Positions 28,196 through 35,927 of a stretch of DNA of 64,000 nt are shown here, one piece after another (positions within the stretch are counted from its first letter, which is position 1; each line of letters begins with the position of its first letter). Location: contig QHYH01000090.1 in assembly GCA_003223215.1 (NCBI GenBank), forward strand, positions 62,001 through 126,000. The letters are read 5' to 3'. Source of the DNA: Acidobacteriota bacterium. Its GTDB lineage: Bacteria; Acidobacteriota; Terriglobia; Acidiferrales; UBA7541. The notes under the pieces are model-generated. The model had not been told where the DNA came from, searched no databases, and worked only from the letters and a program-made list of their open reading frames with translations. The translations under genes were made by a program, and so were the position numbers.

Positions 28196-28700
28196 GCGCG
28201 TAGCTTACGCTCCGGAGCGCAAACTGTCATCTGTACGCAAGGTCAGGTTAAGAACAGGGTAATAACCTGCGGCAACTCACGAGAACGCTCGAGGCTTACG
28301 TGGGGAATTTCGGAAGACCCCGGCCCTGTGTCAAAATGAGATTGCCCCGGACGGTGATCCTGATATTCACATCTCGTGGTACCGCCGAGTGCAGGGTGAG
28401 CCATCATCGGTCGTCCTTAGAGCGCTCACCCGTTATCCATAGCGTCCAGTGGCCAAGCATGGCCGGTCAACTGACAGGAGGGGCAAGAGTTAACTGTTCC
28501 CCTGGTCAGGTCTCCCGAAAGTTGCTATCTGCGAGAATGTCTCTTGCCAAGCCCGCCCCGTTGCTAGCCCGTCGACGATCGAGTGCCATCTCGGACCGGG
28601 CGTTTGGAGAAACGGACACTCGAGGAAAATGTGAGAATTCTCTATCGCATGTTATGGTGGTACGCTCTCGGTCGGAAAATGACGACCAAGGAGGGTCGAG
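28196..28700. other. Divergent intergenic region between tonB and the multihaem cytochrome gene (about 500 bases)
   Basis: No supported gene; a long plus frame here lacks any family resemblance and overlaps the cytochrome gene out of frame. Short palindromes are present: GGCCA-AGCA-TGGCC near 28,452 and GAGAATTCTC near 28,632. As the region lies between divergent promoters they could be regulator sites, but no regulator is identified. Confidence 0.4.
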
Positions 28701-30671
28701 TTGGCCACGTGTGAGCAAATCGCAAGCGGTCCCTCCCACGACCGGAGCCTTCTCGCCGTCATCAGGCTCTCTCTCCTGTTTGCGGCGCTCGTGTTTTCCG
28801 CTTCACCCGGAAAGTCCCAAATCTCGCCCGGTCCGCTGGCCAAGGCCCATCAGTCCCTGAGTGGCACGAGCCAATGCGCAAGCTGCCATCAGTTCGGTGC
28901 CAGCACACCCACGTTCAAATGCCTGGAATGCCACAAAGAAATCGCGCGTTTGCTTTCGGAAAACACGGGATACCATGCGCGGCTCGAGATGAAGAATCCC
29001 AACGGCAAAGAGTGCGTTCGCTGCCATTTGGACCATAACGGCGAAAATTTCTCGCTGATTCACTGGGAGCCGTCAAAAAAACAGTTCGATCATCGTCTGA
29101 CCGGATATCCCTTGGAGGGCAAACATGCCGGCGTCGACTGCGAAAAGTGCCACACCCCTTCGCACATGCTCCCGGAGATCCGCGCACTCCTGAAACGACA
29201 GGATCCGGCCGGCTCTTATCTCGGTGCATCGACCAAGTGCATGGCCTGTCATGAGGACTACCACAAAGGCCGGCTTGGCAAGGACTGTGAGAACTGCCAC
29301 AACGTAAAGGACTGGAAGGAGGCCAAGACTACCAAGAATTTCGACCACTCCAAGACGCGATACCCGCTCACCGGCGAGCATCTCCAGGTGCTTTGCGAAA
29401 AGTGCCATAAGCCGGAGATGCCTCAGGAAGTCCGTTTCCGGGGCATGAAGTTTCAGAACTGCTCCGATTGTCACCTGGACCCGCACCATGGAGCGTTTAA
29501 GCAAAAACGATGTGAGGATTGCCACACCACGGAAGGATGGAAAAAGGTCCTGCCGGAGTTCTCCTTCGACCATTCCAAGACAAAATATCCCCTCCTGGGC
29601 GCCCACATGAAGGTGAGTTGCGTTGCTTGCCACGCCAAAGGGGAGTTCCAGCGTCCGCTCAAGTTTTCCAACTGCACGGACTGCCACAAGGACATCCATA
29701 ACGGCCAGTTCGCCGGTCGCCCGAAAAAAGGCGAGTGTGCCGAATGCCACAAAGTGGAGGGATGGAAGCCTTCCCTGTTTGGCGTCACGGAACATGCGAC
29801 TTCCAAGTATCCGCTGGAAGGAAAGCACGCAAAAGTGGAATGCGACAAGTGCCACCTTCCCGCCGGCAAAGAGACGATTTACAAAGTTAAGTTCGCGACC
29901 TGTACGGACTGCCACAAAGATCCGCACGACCGCCAGTTTGCGAAAGCGCCTTTCGAGAACCGCTGCGAGGGCTGCCATACGGTAGCGGATTGGCACCGTT
30001 CTCTGTTTACCATCGCCAAGCACAGGAAGACCAAGTTCCCGCTCACCGGAGCGCACGCCGCCGTTACTTGCGCCGAATGCCATAAAGTAGGAGCCGCCGG
30101 CAGAAAAGACAAAATCATTCCGTTTTACTTTGACGACAGAACCTGCACGGGTTGTCACCAGGACCCGCATCACGGGGAGTTCCGCGATCGGCAGGAACGC
30201 CGCCGGCCGGATGGGACCAAGTTCGGCTGCGAAGCCTGCCACAACACGAGATCATGGGTTGAGGTGGCGGGATTCGACCACTCGAAAACCAAATTCCCCT
30301 TGCTTGGCGTGCATCGAACCGTTGCTTGCAATGATTGTCATAAACCTCCTGTGGGCGAGAAGAAAATCGTGTTCAAAGGCACGCCGTTGATTTGCGAAGC
30401 ATGCCATGCGGATGTCCATGGCAAGCAATTCGCTCGCCAGCAAGGGAAGACCGATTGTGCGAGCTGCCACACTGCCGAGCGCTGGAAGCCCTCGAACTTC
30501 GACCACAGCCAAACCAAGTTTCCGCTGGACGGCGGCCACAAGGGCGTGGCCTGTGACAAATGCCATAGCCTCGTCAAGGTAGTGGATGGCAAGTCGGTCC
30601 TTTTCTACAAACCTACACCGCTAGAATGTGAAGCGTGTCACGGCCCCGGGATCAGGAACAAGAAGAGTTAG
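28701..30671 (+). CDS. Secreted multihaem c-type cytochrome with 23 CxxCH motifs
   Basis: 656 residues. The start is TTG at 28701, decided by a perfect AAGGAGG six bases upstream. A signal peptide (VIRLSLLFAALVFSAS) is followed by 23 CxxCH haem-binding motifs, from CASCH near residue 59 to CEACH near residue 645. Most fall in a repeated module of 60-70 residues: FDHSKTKYPLLGAHMKVSC, then NCTDCHKDPH, then CE-x-CH-x-x-EGWK, three haems per module. About seven modules are present. Such cytochromes act as long electron conduits in the periplasm, outer membrane or outside the cell and are common in metal-respiring bacteria and in Acidobacteriota. No Cys lipobox or beta-barrel is evident. It follows tonB divergently and precedes a PilZ gene and the secretin. 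Confidence 0.93.
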   Translation: MATCEQIASGPSHDRSLLAVIRLSLLFAALVFSASPGKSQISPGPLAKAHQSLSGTSQCASCHQFGASTPTFKCLECHKEIARLLSENTGYHARLEMKNPNGKECVRCHLDHNGENFSLIHWEPSKKQFDHRLTGYPLEGKHAGVDCEKCHTPSHMLPEIRALLKRQDPAGSYLGASTKCMACHEDYHKGRLGKDCENCHNVKDWKEAKTTKNFDHSKTRYPLTGEHLQVLCEKCHKPEMPQEVRFRGMKFQNCSDCHLDPHHGAFKQKRCEDCHTTEGWKKVLPEFSFDHSKTKYPLLGAHMKVSCVACHAKGEFQRPLKFSNCTDCHKDIHNGQFAGRPKKGECAECHKVEGWKPSLFGVTEHATSKYPLEGKHAKVECDKCHLPAGKETIYKVKFATCTDCHKDPHDRQFAKAPFENRCEGCHTVADWHRSLFTIAKHRKTKFPLTGAHAAVTCAECHKVGAAGRKDKIIPFYFDDRTCTGCHQDPHHGEFRDRQERRRPDGTKFGCEACHNTRSWVEVAGFDHSKTKFPLLGVHRTVACNDCHKPPVGEKKIVFKGTPLICEACHADVHGKQFARQQGKTDCASCHTAERWKPSNFDHSQTKFPLDGGHKGVACDKCHSLVKVVDGKSVLFYKPTPLECEACHGPGIRNKKS

Positions 30672-30698
30672 GCGGCAGCAAGCTCGAGGTCGACGAGG

Positions 30699-30714
30699 AA
30701 GCCTACGGCTTTCT
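30699..30714 (+). terminator. Possible weak terminator after the cytochrome gene
   Basis: AAGCC-TAC-GGCTT forms a five-base-pair hairpin followed by TCT, 28 bases after the cytochrome stop. It is short with almost no T tract, so termination is uncertain. Confidence 0.25.
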
Positions 30715-30827
30715 AAGGCGCCAAATCGGCGAGTCTGACGGGGAGCAAAGACAACCCCGGTCGAAGCCCCATTTACTAGCTCGCTTCACGGCCGGGCACC
30801 CTCCTTGAGCCCAGTGGAGGACCAGGA

Positions 30828-31163
30828 TTGGGCGATAAAGGCAACCTTGTCGAGCGCCGTTCGAGTTGTCGTCACAGCTTGAGGATTCCCCTGCATCTGC
30901 GCGTTTGGGGATCCTCGAGCCCAAGTCGCAGGGCCAAATCGGTTGACATCTCCGAACAAGGCGCGCTCGTCGAGACGGACTTGCAACTTCGCGTAGGGGC
31001 CATCCTCGATTTGCGAATCGAATTACCGGAAGAGATCACCGGTCAGCCGACCACCGAATGGCGCTTTAAGAGCCGCGTCGTGCGCATGGCCCTGGCCGGT
31101 TCCCCAGGTCAGCGGCTCAAGGTCGGCGTGCACTTCGACTGGCTGTATGTCTCATCAAGATAA
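30828..31163 (+). CDS. PilZ-domain protein
   Basis: 111 residues. The start is TTG at 30828, supported by GGAGG seven bases upstream. The c-di-GMP-binding signature of PilZ is present: an Arg-rich RRSSCRHSLRI segment containing RxxxR, followed about 20 residues later by DISEQGALVETD (D/NxSxxG). The rest is the six-stranded beta-barrel, ending KVGVHFDWLYV. PilZ proteins relay c-di-GMP to pili, exopolysaccharide or gene expression. Its position between the cytochrome and the secretin links c-di-GMP signalling to this pilus region, but the target is unknown. Confidence 0.85.
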   Translation: MGDKGNLVERRSSCRHSLRIPLHLRVWGSSSPSRRAKSVDISEQGALVETDLQLRVGAILDLRIELPEEITGQPTTEWRFKSRVVRMALAGSPGQRLKVGVHFDWLYVSSR

Positions 31164-31414
31164 ATAGAGGGATTTGTCCCTTAAACCCAACCATCGAAGT
31201 TCAAAAACCTGCTTCTTTGTTCCCGCGCAAATATCGCGCATGGGCAGTCGCCTAAAATTGCCGAGGCCAGTGGGGCTGTGGTCCGGACGCACAGCGCAAT
31301 GCTCTCTTGGTTCCTCTAGTGGCCGCTAACGTGCTAATCAAGTGCTGAAGAGCTGGACTCGCCCAAGCGTGTCTGAGGGGTCCGCACCGGACGTTCGGAG
31401 GCAGAGACATAATA

Positions 31415-33247
31415 ATGCGGCTACGATTTCTATTCGCTTTCTTACTCATCCTGACCCTTTCGGCGGCGGCCTATCCGGACGCGGCCAACACCGCGTACAA
31501 GCAAGGCGTTCGCGCCGAGTCCCGCAAGCAATACGACCAAGCGTTTGAGTTCTACAAGCAGGCCTACACCCTAAAACCCGAAGAACCTAGGTATGGCACG
31601 GCCTACCTGCGGTCCAGAACGTTTGCCGCCGCACAGCACGTTGCCAATGGCATGAAGCTTCGCGAGAGTCTCAAATTGCAGGAAGCTTTGACGGAATTCC
31701 AGCGCGCCGCCGAGATCGACGGCACCAATTATGTCGCGGCCCAGGGAGTGCGCGAAACTTCAGAATTGCTCAAAAAGCAAGCCGAAACGGGGCGCCCGCC
31801 CGCGCTCAACCCGGAGTCTCCGCTTGCGAAGCAAGTAGCGGCGCTCGAAGGTCCCATAGAGCTCGAACCTTCTCCTAATACTCCTATTACTTTGCGAATG
31901 ACCACAACGGCAGACATTATTTACCGCGCGATCGGTAAGCTCGGCGGAATCAACGTGCTGTTTGACCTGGATTACAAGCCGCAGAAGGTAACCGTGGAAT
32001 TAAACGAAGTGATGGTGCCCGAAGCATTGAAGATGCTTGCACTGGAATCAAAGACTTTCTGGCGGCCCATATCGCCAACCGCCATTTTCGTGGCGGCGGA
32101 AGGAAAACGCAAAGAATACGAAGCCAACGTAATGAAAACCTTCTTTCTTCGCAATGCTTCGACACCTGCTGAACTGCAGGAAGTGGTTGGCACGTTAAAA
32201 GGCATGCTCGAGCTCAACCGAATTCAGGTGAATCCGACGCGCAGCTCGATCACCATCCGAGGTACGCCGGATCAGCTGGTCCTGGCGGAAAAGCTTGTTT
32301 CCGAGGCGGACAAGGCCAAAAGCGAGGTGGTCCTCGACGTCGCCGTCATGGAAGTTAGCCGGACCCTGATCAATAATTGGGGAACGACGGTGCCTACGTC
32401 GACAACCATAACGCCCGTGCCCGCAGGCGGCACCACTGGCAGCTCGACTAGCCCGGTTGTGAAGATCGGTTCCATCAATGGGAATAACTATGTCATCCCC
32501 CTTCCAAGCGCTACCTTCACGCTGCTCATGTCCGACAGCCATACCAAGGTTTTGCAAAGGCCCCAGGTCCGCGCTCTAGACAACGAAAAGGCCACCTTGA
32601 AAATTGGAGACCGGATACCCATTGCCACGGGCTCCTTCGCGCCTGGTATTGGAGCGGGGGGCATCAGCCCACTGGTCAATACTCAATTCACGTATTTGGA
32701 TGTTGGCGTGAACATTGACATCACCCCGCACATTCATTCCGGTCGCGACGTTACCCTGAAGATGTCGCTCGAGATCTCCACGCATACAGGTGACGTAAAT
32801 ATCGGCGGAATCAGCCAGCCCACGATCGGGCAGCGCCGCGTCGACCAGGAAGCACGTCTGCAAGATGGCGAGGTCAACCTCTTAGCCGGAATCCTGGAAG
32901 ATAGCGAAACGAAATCCTTGAGCGGCTATCCGTGGCTTACGAAAATACCGATCTTGAAGTACTTGTTTGGGCAGGAAAATAAAGAGCGTCAAGAGAACGA
33001 AATTGTCTTTGCGATCACGCCCCATGTCGTTCGAGCGGAAGAAATTAACGATGACGATCTGAAGGTGATTGACGTGGGAACCAGTAACAGTATCGGCCTT
33101 CGCTACAAAGAGTCCAAGCCCCCCAAGGCTAAGGAGCCGCCCTCTCCGCCAGCCAACTCCACCACCCAAGGCGGCGAGCGACGGCAACCTACGACGCAGA
33201 AAAGTACGGCGCCAAGCGCCAAGGCCCCGGCACAATCCGACCGATAG
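31415..33247 (+). CDS. Type II/IV secretin with N-terminal TPR-like region (PilQ/GspD family)
   Basis: 610 residues. A signal peptide (FLFAFLLILTLSAAAYP) is followed by two TPR-like helices (QYDQAFEFYKQAYTLKPEEP and ALTEFQRAAEIDGTNYV). An STN/N0-like domain comes next (NVLFDLDYKPQKVTVEL), then an N1-type domain (EVVGTLKGMLELNRIQVNP). The secretin beta-barrel contains VLQRPQVRALDNEKATLKIG, NIDITPHI and NLLAGILEDSETKSLSGYPW. The protein ends with a Pro/Lys/Thr-rich tail. Secretins form the outer-membrane gate through which pili or proteins pass. The TPR-plus-secretin form is common in Acidobacteriota and the gene probably serves the pilM-P set at 23.8-26.4 kb. An SD-like GGAGG lies rather far (about 14 bases) from the ATG. 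Confidence 0.88.
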   Translation: MRLRFLFAFLLILTLSAAAYPDAANTAYKQGVRAESRKQYDQAFEFYKQAYTLKPEEPRYGTAYLRSRTFAAAQHVANGMKLRESLKLQEALTEFQRAAEIDGTNYVAAQGVRETSELLKKQAETGRPPALNPESPLAKQVAALEGPIELEPSPNTPITLRMTTTADIIYRAIGKLGGINVLFDLDYKPQKVTVELNEVMVPEALKMLALESKTFWRPISPTAIFVAAEGKRKEYEANVMKTFFLRNASTPAELQEVVGTLKGMLELNRIQVNPTRSSITIRGTPDQLVLAEKLVSEADKAKSEVVLDVAVMEVSRTLINNWGTTVPTSTTITPVPAGGTTGSSTSPVVKIGSINGNNYVIPLPSATFTLLMSDSHTKVLQRPQVRALDNEKATLKIGDRIPIATGSFAPGIGAGGISPLVNTQFTYLDVGVNIDITPHIHSGRDVTLKMSLEISTHTGDVNIGGISQPTIGQRRVDQEARLQDGEVNLLAGILEDSETKSLSGYPWLTKIPILKYLFGQENKERQENEIVFAITPHVVRAEEINDDDLKVIDVGTSNSIGLRYKESKPPKAKEPPSPPANSTTQGGERRQPTTQKSTAPSAKAPAQSDR

Positions 33248-33350
33248 CTCGTCGGAGACGCTGACCGCGAGCCTAGATATCGGCAATAAGGCTTAGCCGT
33301 ACACCCAGTACCACCACTGAATAGCAGGCCGAATTTGCTCTTGTGCAAAA

Positions 33351-33370
33351 AGTTTCCCGTTTAGGGAACT
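33351..33370. promoter_or_regulatory. Inverted repeat upstream of the Crp/Fnr gene
   Basis: AGTTTCCC-GTTTA-GGGAACT is an inverted repeat with one unpaired T. It lies about 100 bases after the secretin stop and 340 before the regulator start. It could be a weak terminator (no T tract) or an operator. Confidence 0.25.
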
Positions 33371-33712
33371 CCTTGTGAATCTCGTGCTTGCCATCACCTC
33401 TGCGGCTTCCTGCACCATGGAGTTTAACAAGGCTTTACACCGCGAGCAGGAGTGGTCTCAGAATTGCCATGCTCTTAGTGCTACGGGCCTTCCAAAGCAA
33501 GTTGTCTATTTGGACGTGGACCCGTTTGAATGAGTGTCCGCGAGCATTATCAGGTTATGCGTGTCTCAAGGTTATCCCCAACGTTTCTTGTTGTTGGTCC
33601 TGGACGTATGGCGTCTGGCGCCGTAGTGGCTCCCGAGGCGGCCAGGAACAGGACGCGGGGGGAGAGAGATAGAAAGGCATGGTCAATGCTCAGAGACCAA
33701 CCGGAGGAACAG

Positions 33713-34438
33713 ATGGCGGCGGTATGCGCAAGCGCGACAGGTTTTCTGAGTGAAGGTGAAACGACACGCCGGGAAGCCCTGGTTAAACCTTCACCTTTGT
33801 TTTCAGATATCCCTGCGAGTGAGTGTCGGGAAATTGCTTCGGCGGCCCATGAAAAGCACTTTGCTCGGCGCCAGTCGATTTTCCTCGAAGGCGATCCGGT
33901 TCGGCGAGTTGTCCTGCTGACGTCGGGTAGCGCGAAAATCGTGCAACTGGGTCCGAGTGGCGCGGAAGTGATTCTGGGAGTCAGAGGACCCGGGGAAGTG
34001 GTTGGGACGGTGGGATTGCGGCCCCAGGATCGGCACTGCTCGATGGCGCAGGCCCTGGGAACTTCGACCGCACTGGTCTGGGACGCAGCCGTCTTCGAGA
34101 CGCTCTCCCAGCGATCGGTGCAGCTGAGACGCAATATCACGACGATCCTCTGCCAGCAGCTTCATGAGCTAGAAGAACGATACCGCGAAATTTCTACGGA
34201 AAAAGTTTCCGTGCGATTGAGTCATCAGCTGATCCGACTCCAAAATCAACTGGGCCGGTTCGGTGGACTCGAGATTAGGCTTTCGAGGGAGGAGTTGGCG
34301 CAATTGACCGGCACAACCTTGTTTACCGTGAGCAGGCTGCTCTCGGAGTGGAACCAACGAGGCATTGTGAGCACGCGACGGGAAGCCGTGAGCGTCAGCA
34401 ACTTTCAAGCTCTTGTCGAGCTCGGTCAAATCGAGTGA
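33713..34438 (+). CDS. Crp/Fnr-family transcriptional regulator
   Basis: 241 residues from the ATG at 33713, which has GGAGG five bases upstream. The frame is open to 33530, with another ATG at 33686. The N-terminal half is a cyclic-nucleotide-binding-like sensor domain (FARRQSIFLEGDPVRRVVLL, then GSAKIVQLGPSG and GVRGPGEVVGTVG). A dimerisation helix follows (QLHELEERYREISTEKV), then a C-terminal winged helix with recognition segment LSREELAQLTGTTLFTVSRL. The sensor lacks an Fnr-type Cys cluster, and the cAMP-binding Arg/Ser pair is not obvious, so the signal is unknown. Its location just before the copper-oxidase cluster makes that cluster a candidate target. Confidence 0.88.
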   Translation: MAAVCASATGFLSEGETTRREALVKPSPLFSDIPASECREIASAAHEKHFARRQSIFLEGDPVRRVVLLTSGSAKIVQLGPSGAEVILGVRGPGEVVGTVGLRPQDRHCSMAQALGTSTALVWDAAVFETLSQRSVQLRRNITTILCQQLHELEERYREISTEKVSVRLSHQLIRLQNQLGRFGGLEIRLSREELAQLTGTTLFTVSRLLSEWNQRGIVSTRREAVSVSNFQALVELGQIE

Positions 34439-34741
34439 GCAAGCCTCGCGAGAGACCATCCGCTTGCTCGGCCAGAAATTTGCGCTTGCCGTCAGATGCA
34501 CGAGGTTAGCCCTAACGCTTTGCTAGCGGTCTTGGTTGATCGCCGGTTCCCTTGCCCGGTTGGTGGCTCTATAGCCAGGTTCTGAAGCAAAGCAACCCTC
34601 GGGCGTCTTTGCTCTATCGCAAAGAGCCCGAAGCGCGTAAAGAGCAGCATCAAAGGTGTGCGGAGTGAATGGCAAAGCCGCATTCCGCCAGAGGTAGGTG
34701 ACGTACAAGGTCCCGGGTTGTCGGCAGGAAAGGCACTCTCC
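34439..34741. other. Intergenic region of about 300 bases
   Basis: No gene, clear promoter or terminator recognised between the Crp/Fnr regulator and the STN-like gene. Confidence 0.4.
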
Positions 34742-35614
34742 ATGAAGCATCATGCTTGGGCGTCGAAGCAGCTTATCGTTGTGGTCGCGTTGGCGATTGC
34801 CTTTGCTCCCGCCGGTAAGGCAGCAGAATCTTCTCGAAGGATTCCCTTGGACCGAACGACGAATGGCGTTGAGCACATTGCTTTGCTCGCTGCGTCCTCG
34901 GAGCAGATTTCAGGTGAACCGCAGGAAGCAACCGCGCATCCCGCGCCGCAGCTTAGCCCCACGGCCGTCGCACCGCCGACGAGCAAGCCCCCGCAGGTCA
35001 CTTACGAGGATGGACAACTCACGATTATTGCCGAGAACTCTGCGCTTTCCGAGGTCATGAAAGCCCTGCGCAGCGCCTTGGGCGCGGACATCGATCTTCC
35101 CGCAGGTGTTGCAGATCAGCACATCTGGGTCCACCTCGGTCCAGGGCCGGCCCGCCGCATCCTTCGCGACTTGCTGGACGGCACGGAATTCAACTATGTG
35201 ATTCAAGCTTCGGAAAGCGATGCGGACGGCATCCAGAGTGTGTTGTTAACCCAGCGCAGCAAGTCCACTGCTCCGCAGACTCCGGGGTTGCCCGAAAGAG
35301 AAGCCACGCGACTTGCACGCACGAGCGCAGAGCCAAGGGAGGCAACGGATTCTGAAAATCCTCCTCGCGAGTCTGTTGCTTCCGCCGATCCAGCACCAGC
35401 CGCTTCGCCTGCCGCAGCAGACGCTCCGCCTGCAGCTCCTGTGGGCGCATCATCGGTTAGTCTGCAATATACTCCGGGCAATTCAGCCAGCGCTGCTCTG
35501 AGCCCAGCTCCACCAACTGATCCTCACCAGATGATTCAAACGCTGCAGAGCATGTACGAGCAGCGTAGGCAGCTTCAGATACAACAGAATCAAAAAGCGA
35601 CGGGGCAAAACTAG
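34742..35614 (+). CDS. Secreted STN/secretin-N0-like domain protein
   Basis: About 290 residues from the ATG at 34742, chosen because it starts a signal peptide (LIVVVALAIAFAPAGKA) and has AGGAAAGG upstream; the frame is open to 34658. A Pro-rich segment leads to one STN-like domain: VTYEDGQLTIIAENSALSEV, then LGADIDLPAGVADQHIWVHL and ILRDLLDGTEFNYVIQ. This fold occurs at the N-terminus of secretins and TonB-dependent transducers. The rest is a low-complexity Ala/Pro tail and a Gln-rich coiled segment (QTLQSMYEQRRQLQIQQNQ). No secretin or barrel follows. It may help assemble the secretin at 31415 or act in TonB signalling; function is unknown. Confidence 0.7.
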   Translation: MKHHAWASKQLIVVVALAIAFAPAGKAAESSRRIPLDRTTNGVEHIALLAASSEQISGEPQEATAHPAPQLSPTAVAPPTSKPPQVTYEDGQLTIIAENSALSEVMKALRSALGADIDLPAGVADQHIWVHLGPGPARRILRDLLDGTEFNYVIQASESDADGIQSVLLTQRSKSTAPQTPGLPEREATRLARTSAEPREATDSENPPRESVASADPAPAASPAAADAPPAAPVGASSVSLQYTPGNSASAALSPAPPTDPHQMIQTLQSMYEQRRQLQIQQNQKATGQN

Positions 35615-35769
35615 TTGTAGTAGCTTTAGAACCTCCCGTACCTCGAGCGCCCATCCACTCGAACGAAGATTCTGCGTCGAAGTCTGCCCCCCCATCTTGC
35701 GCCCGAGTGTGCCTGCGAGCTTCCCGGTGCTCCTTTAGAAGGACCTAACAAACTTTTACAAATTTTACG

Positions 35770-35790
35770 CTTTGTTGCTGTGCGACAAAG
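35770..35790. promoter_or_regulatory. Palindromic site upstream of the multicopper oxidase genes
   Basis: CTTTGTTGC-TGT-GCGACAAAG is a 21-base inverted repeat with one mismatch per arm, 137 bases before the first oxidase gene. It lies in an AT-rich stretch (ACTTTTACAAATTTTACG) of the 313-base gap 35615-35927, which otherwise holds no gene. The symmetry fits a dimeric regulator. The Crp/Fnr protein encoded 1.3 kb upstream is one candidate, though the site is not a standard TGTGA or TTGAT box. Confidence 0.4.
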
Positions 35791-35927
35791 AAAAGCCGTC
35801 AGGGCCGCGTAAAGTTACAGCACTTACTTTTAGGAAGGCTGCCTAGCTCTATGACTCCTGTCTGTACGAACGCGCGCGGAGCAAGCCGGGCTGCCGTTGT
35901 GACTCGAGCACAGGAGGTCATACTGCC

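Noticed and set aside
28300-28860. Plus-strand frame overlapping the cytochrome start
   Set aside because: It overlaps the cytochrome gene out of frame, lacks a ribosome site, and its product has no recognisable domain.
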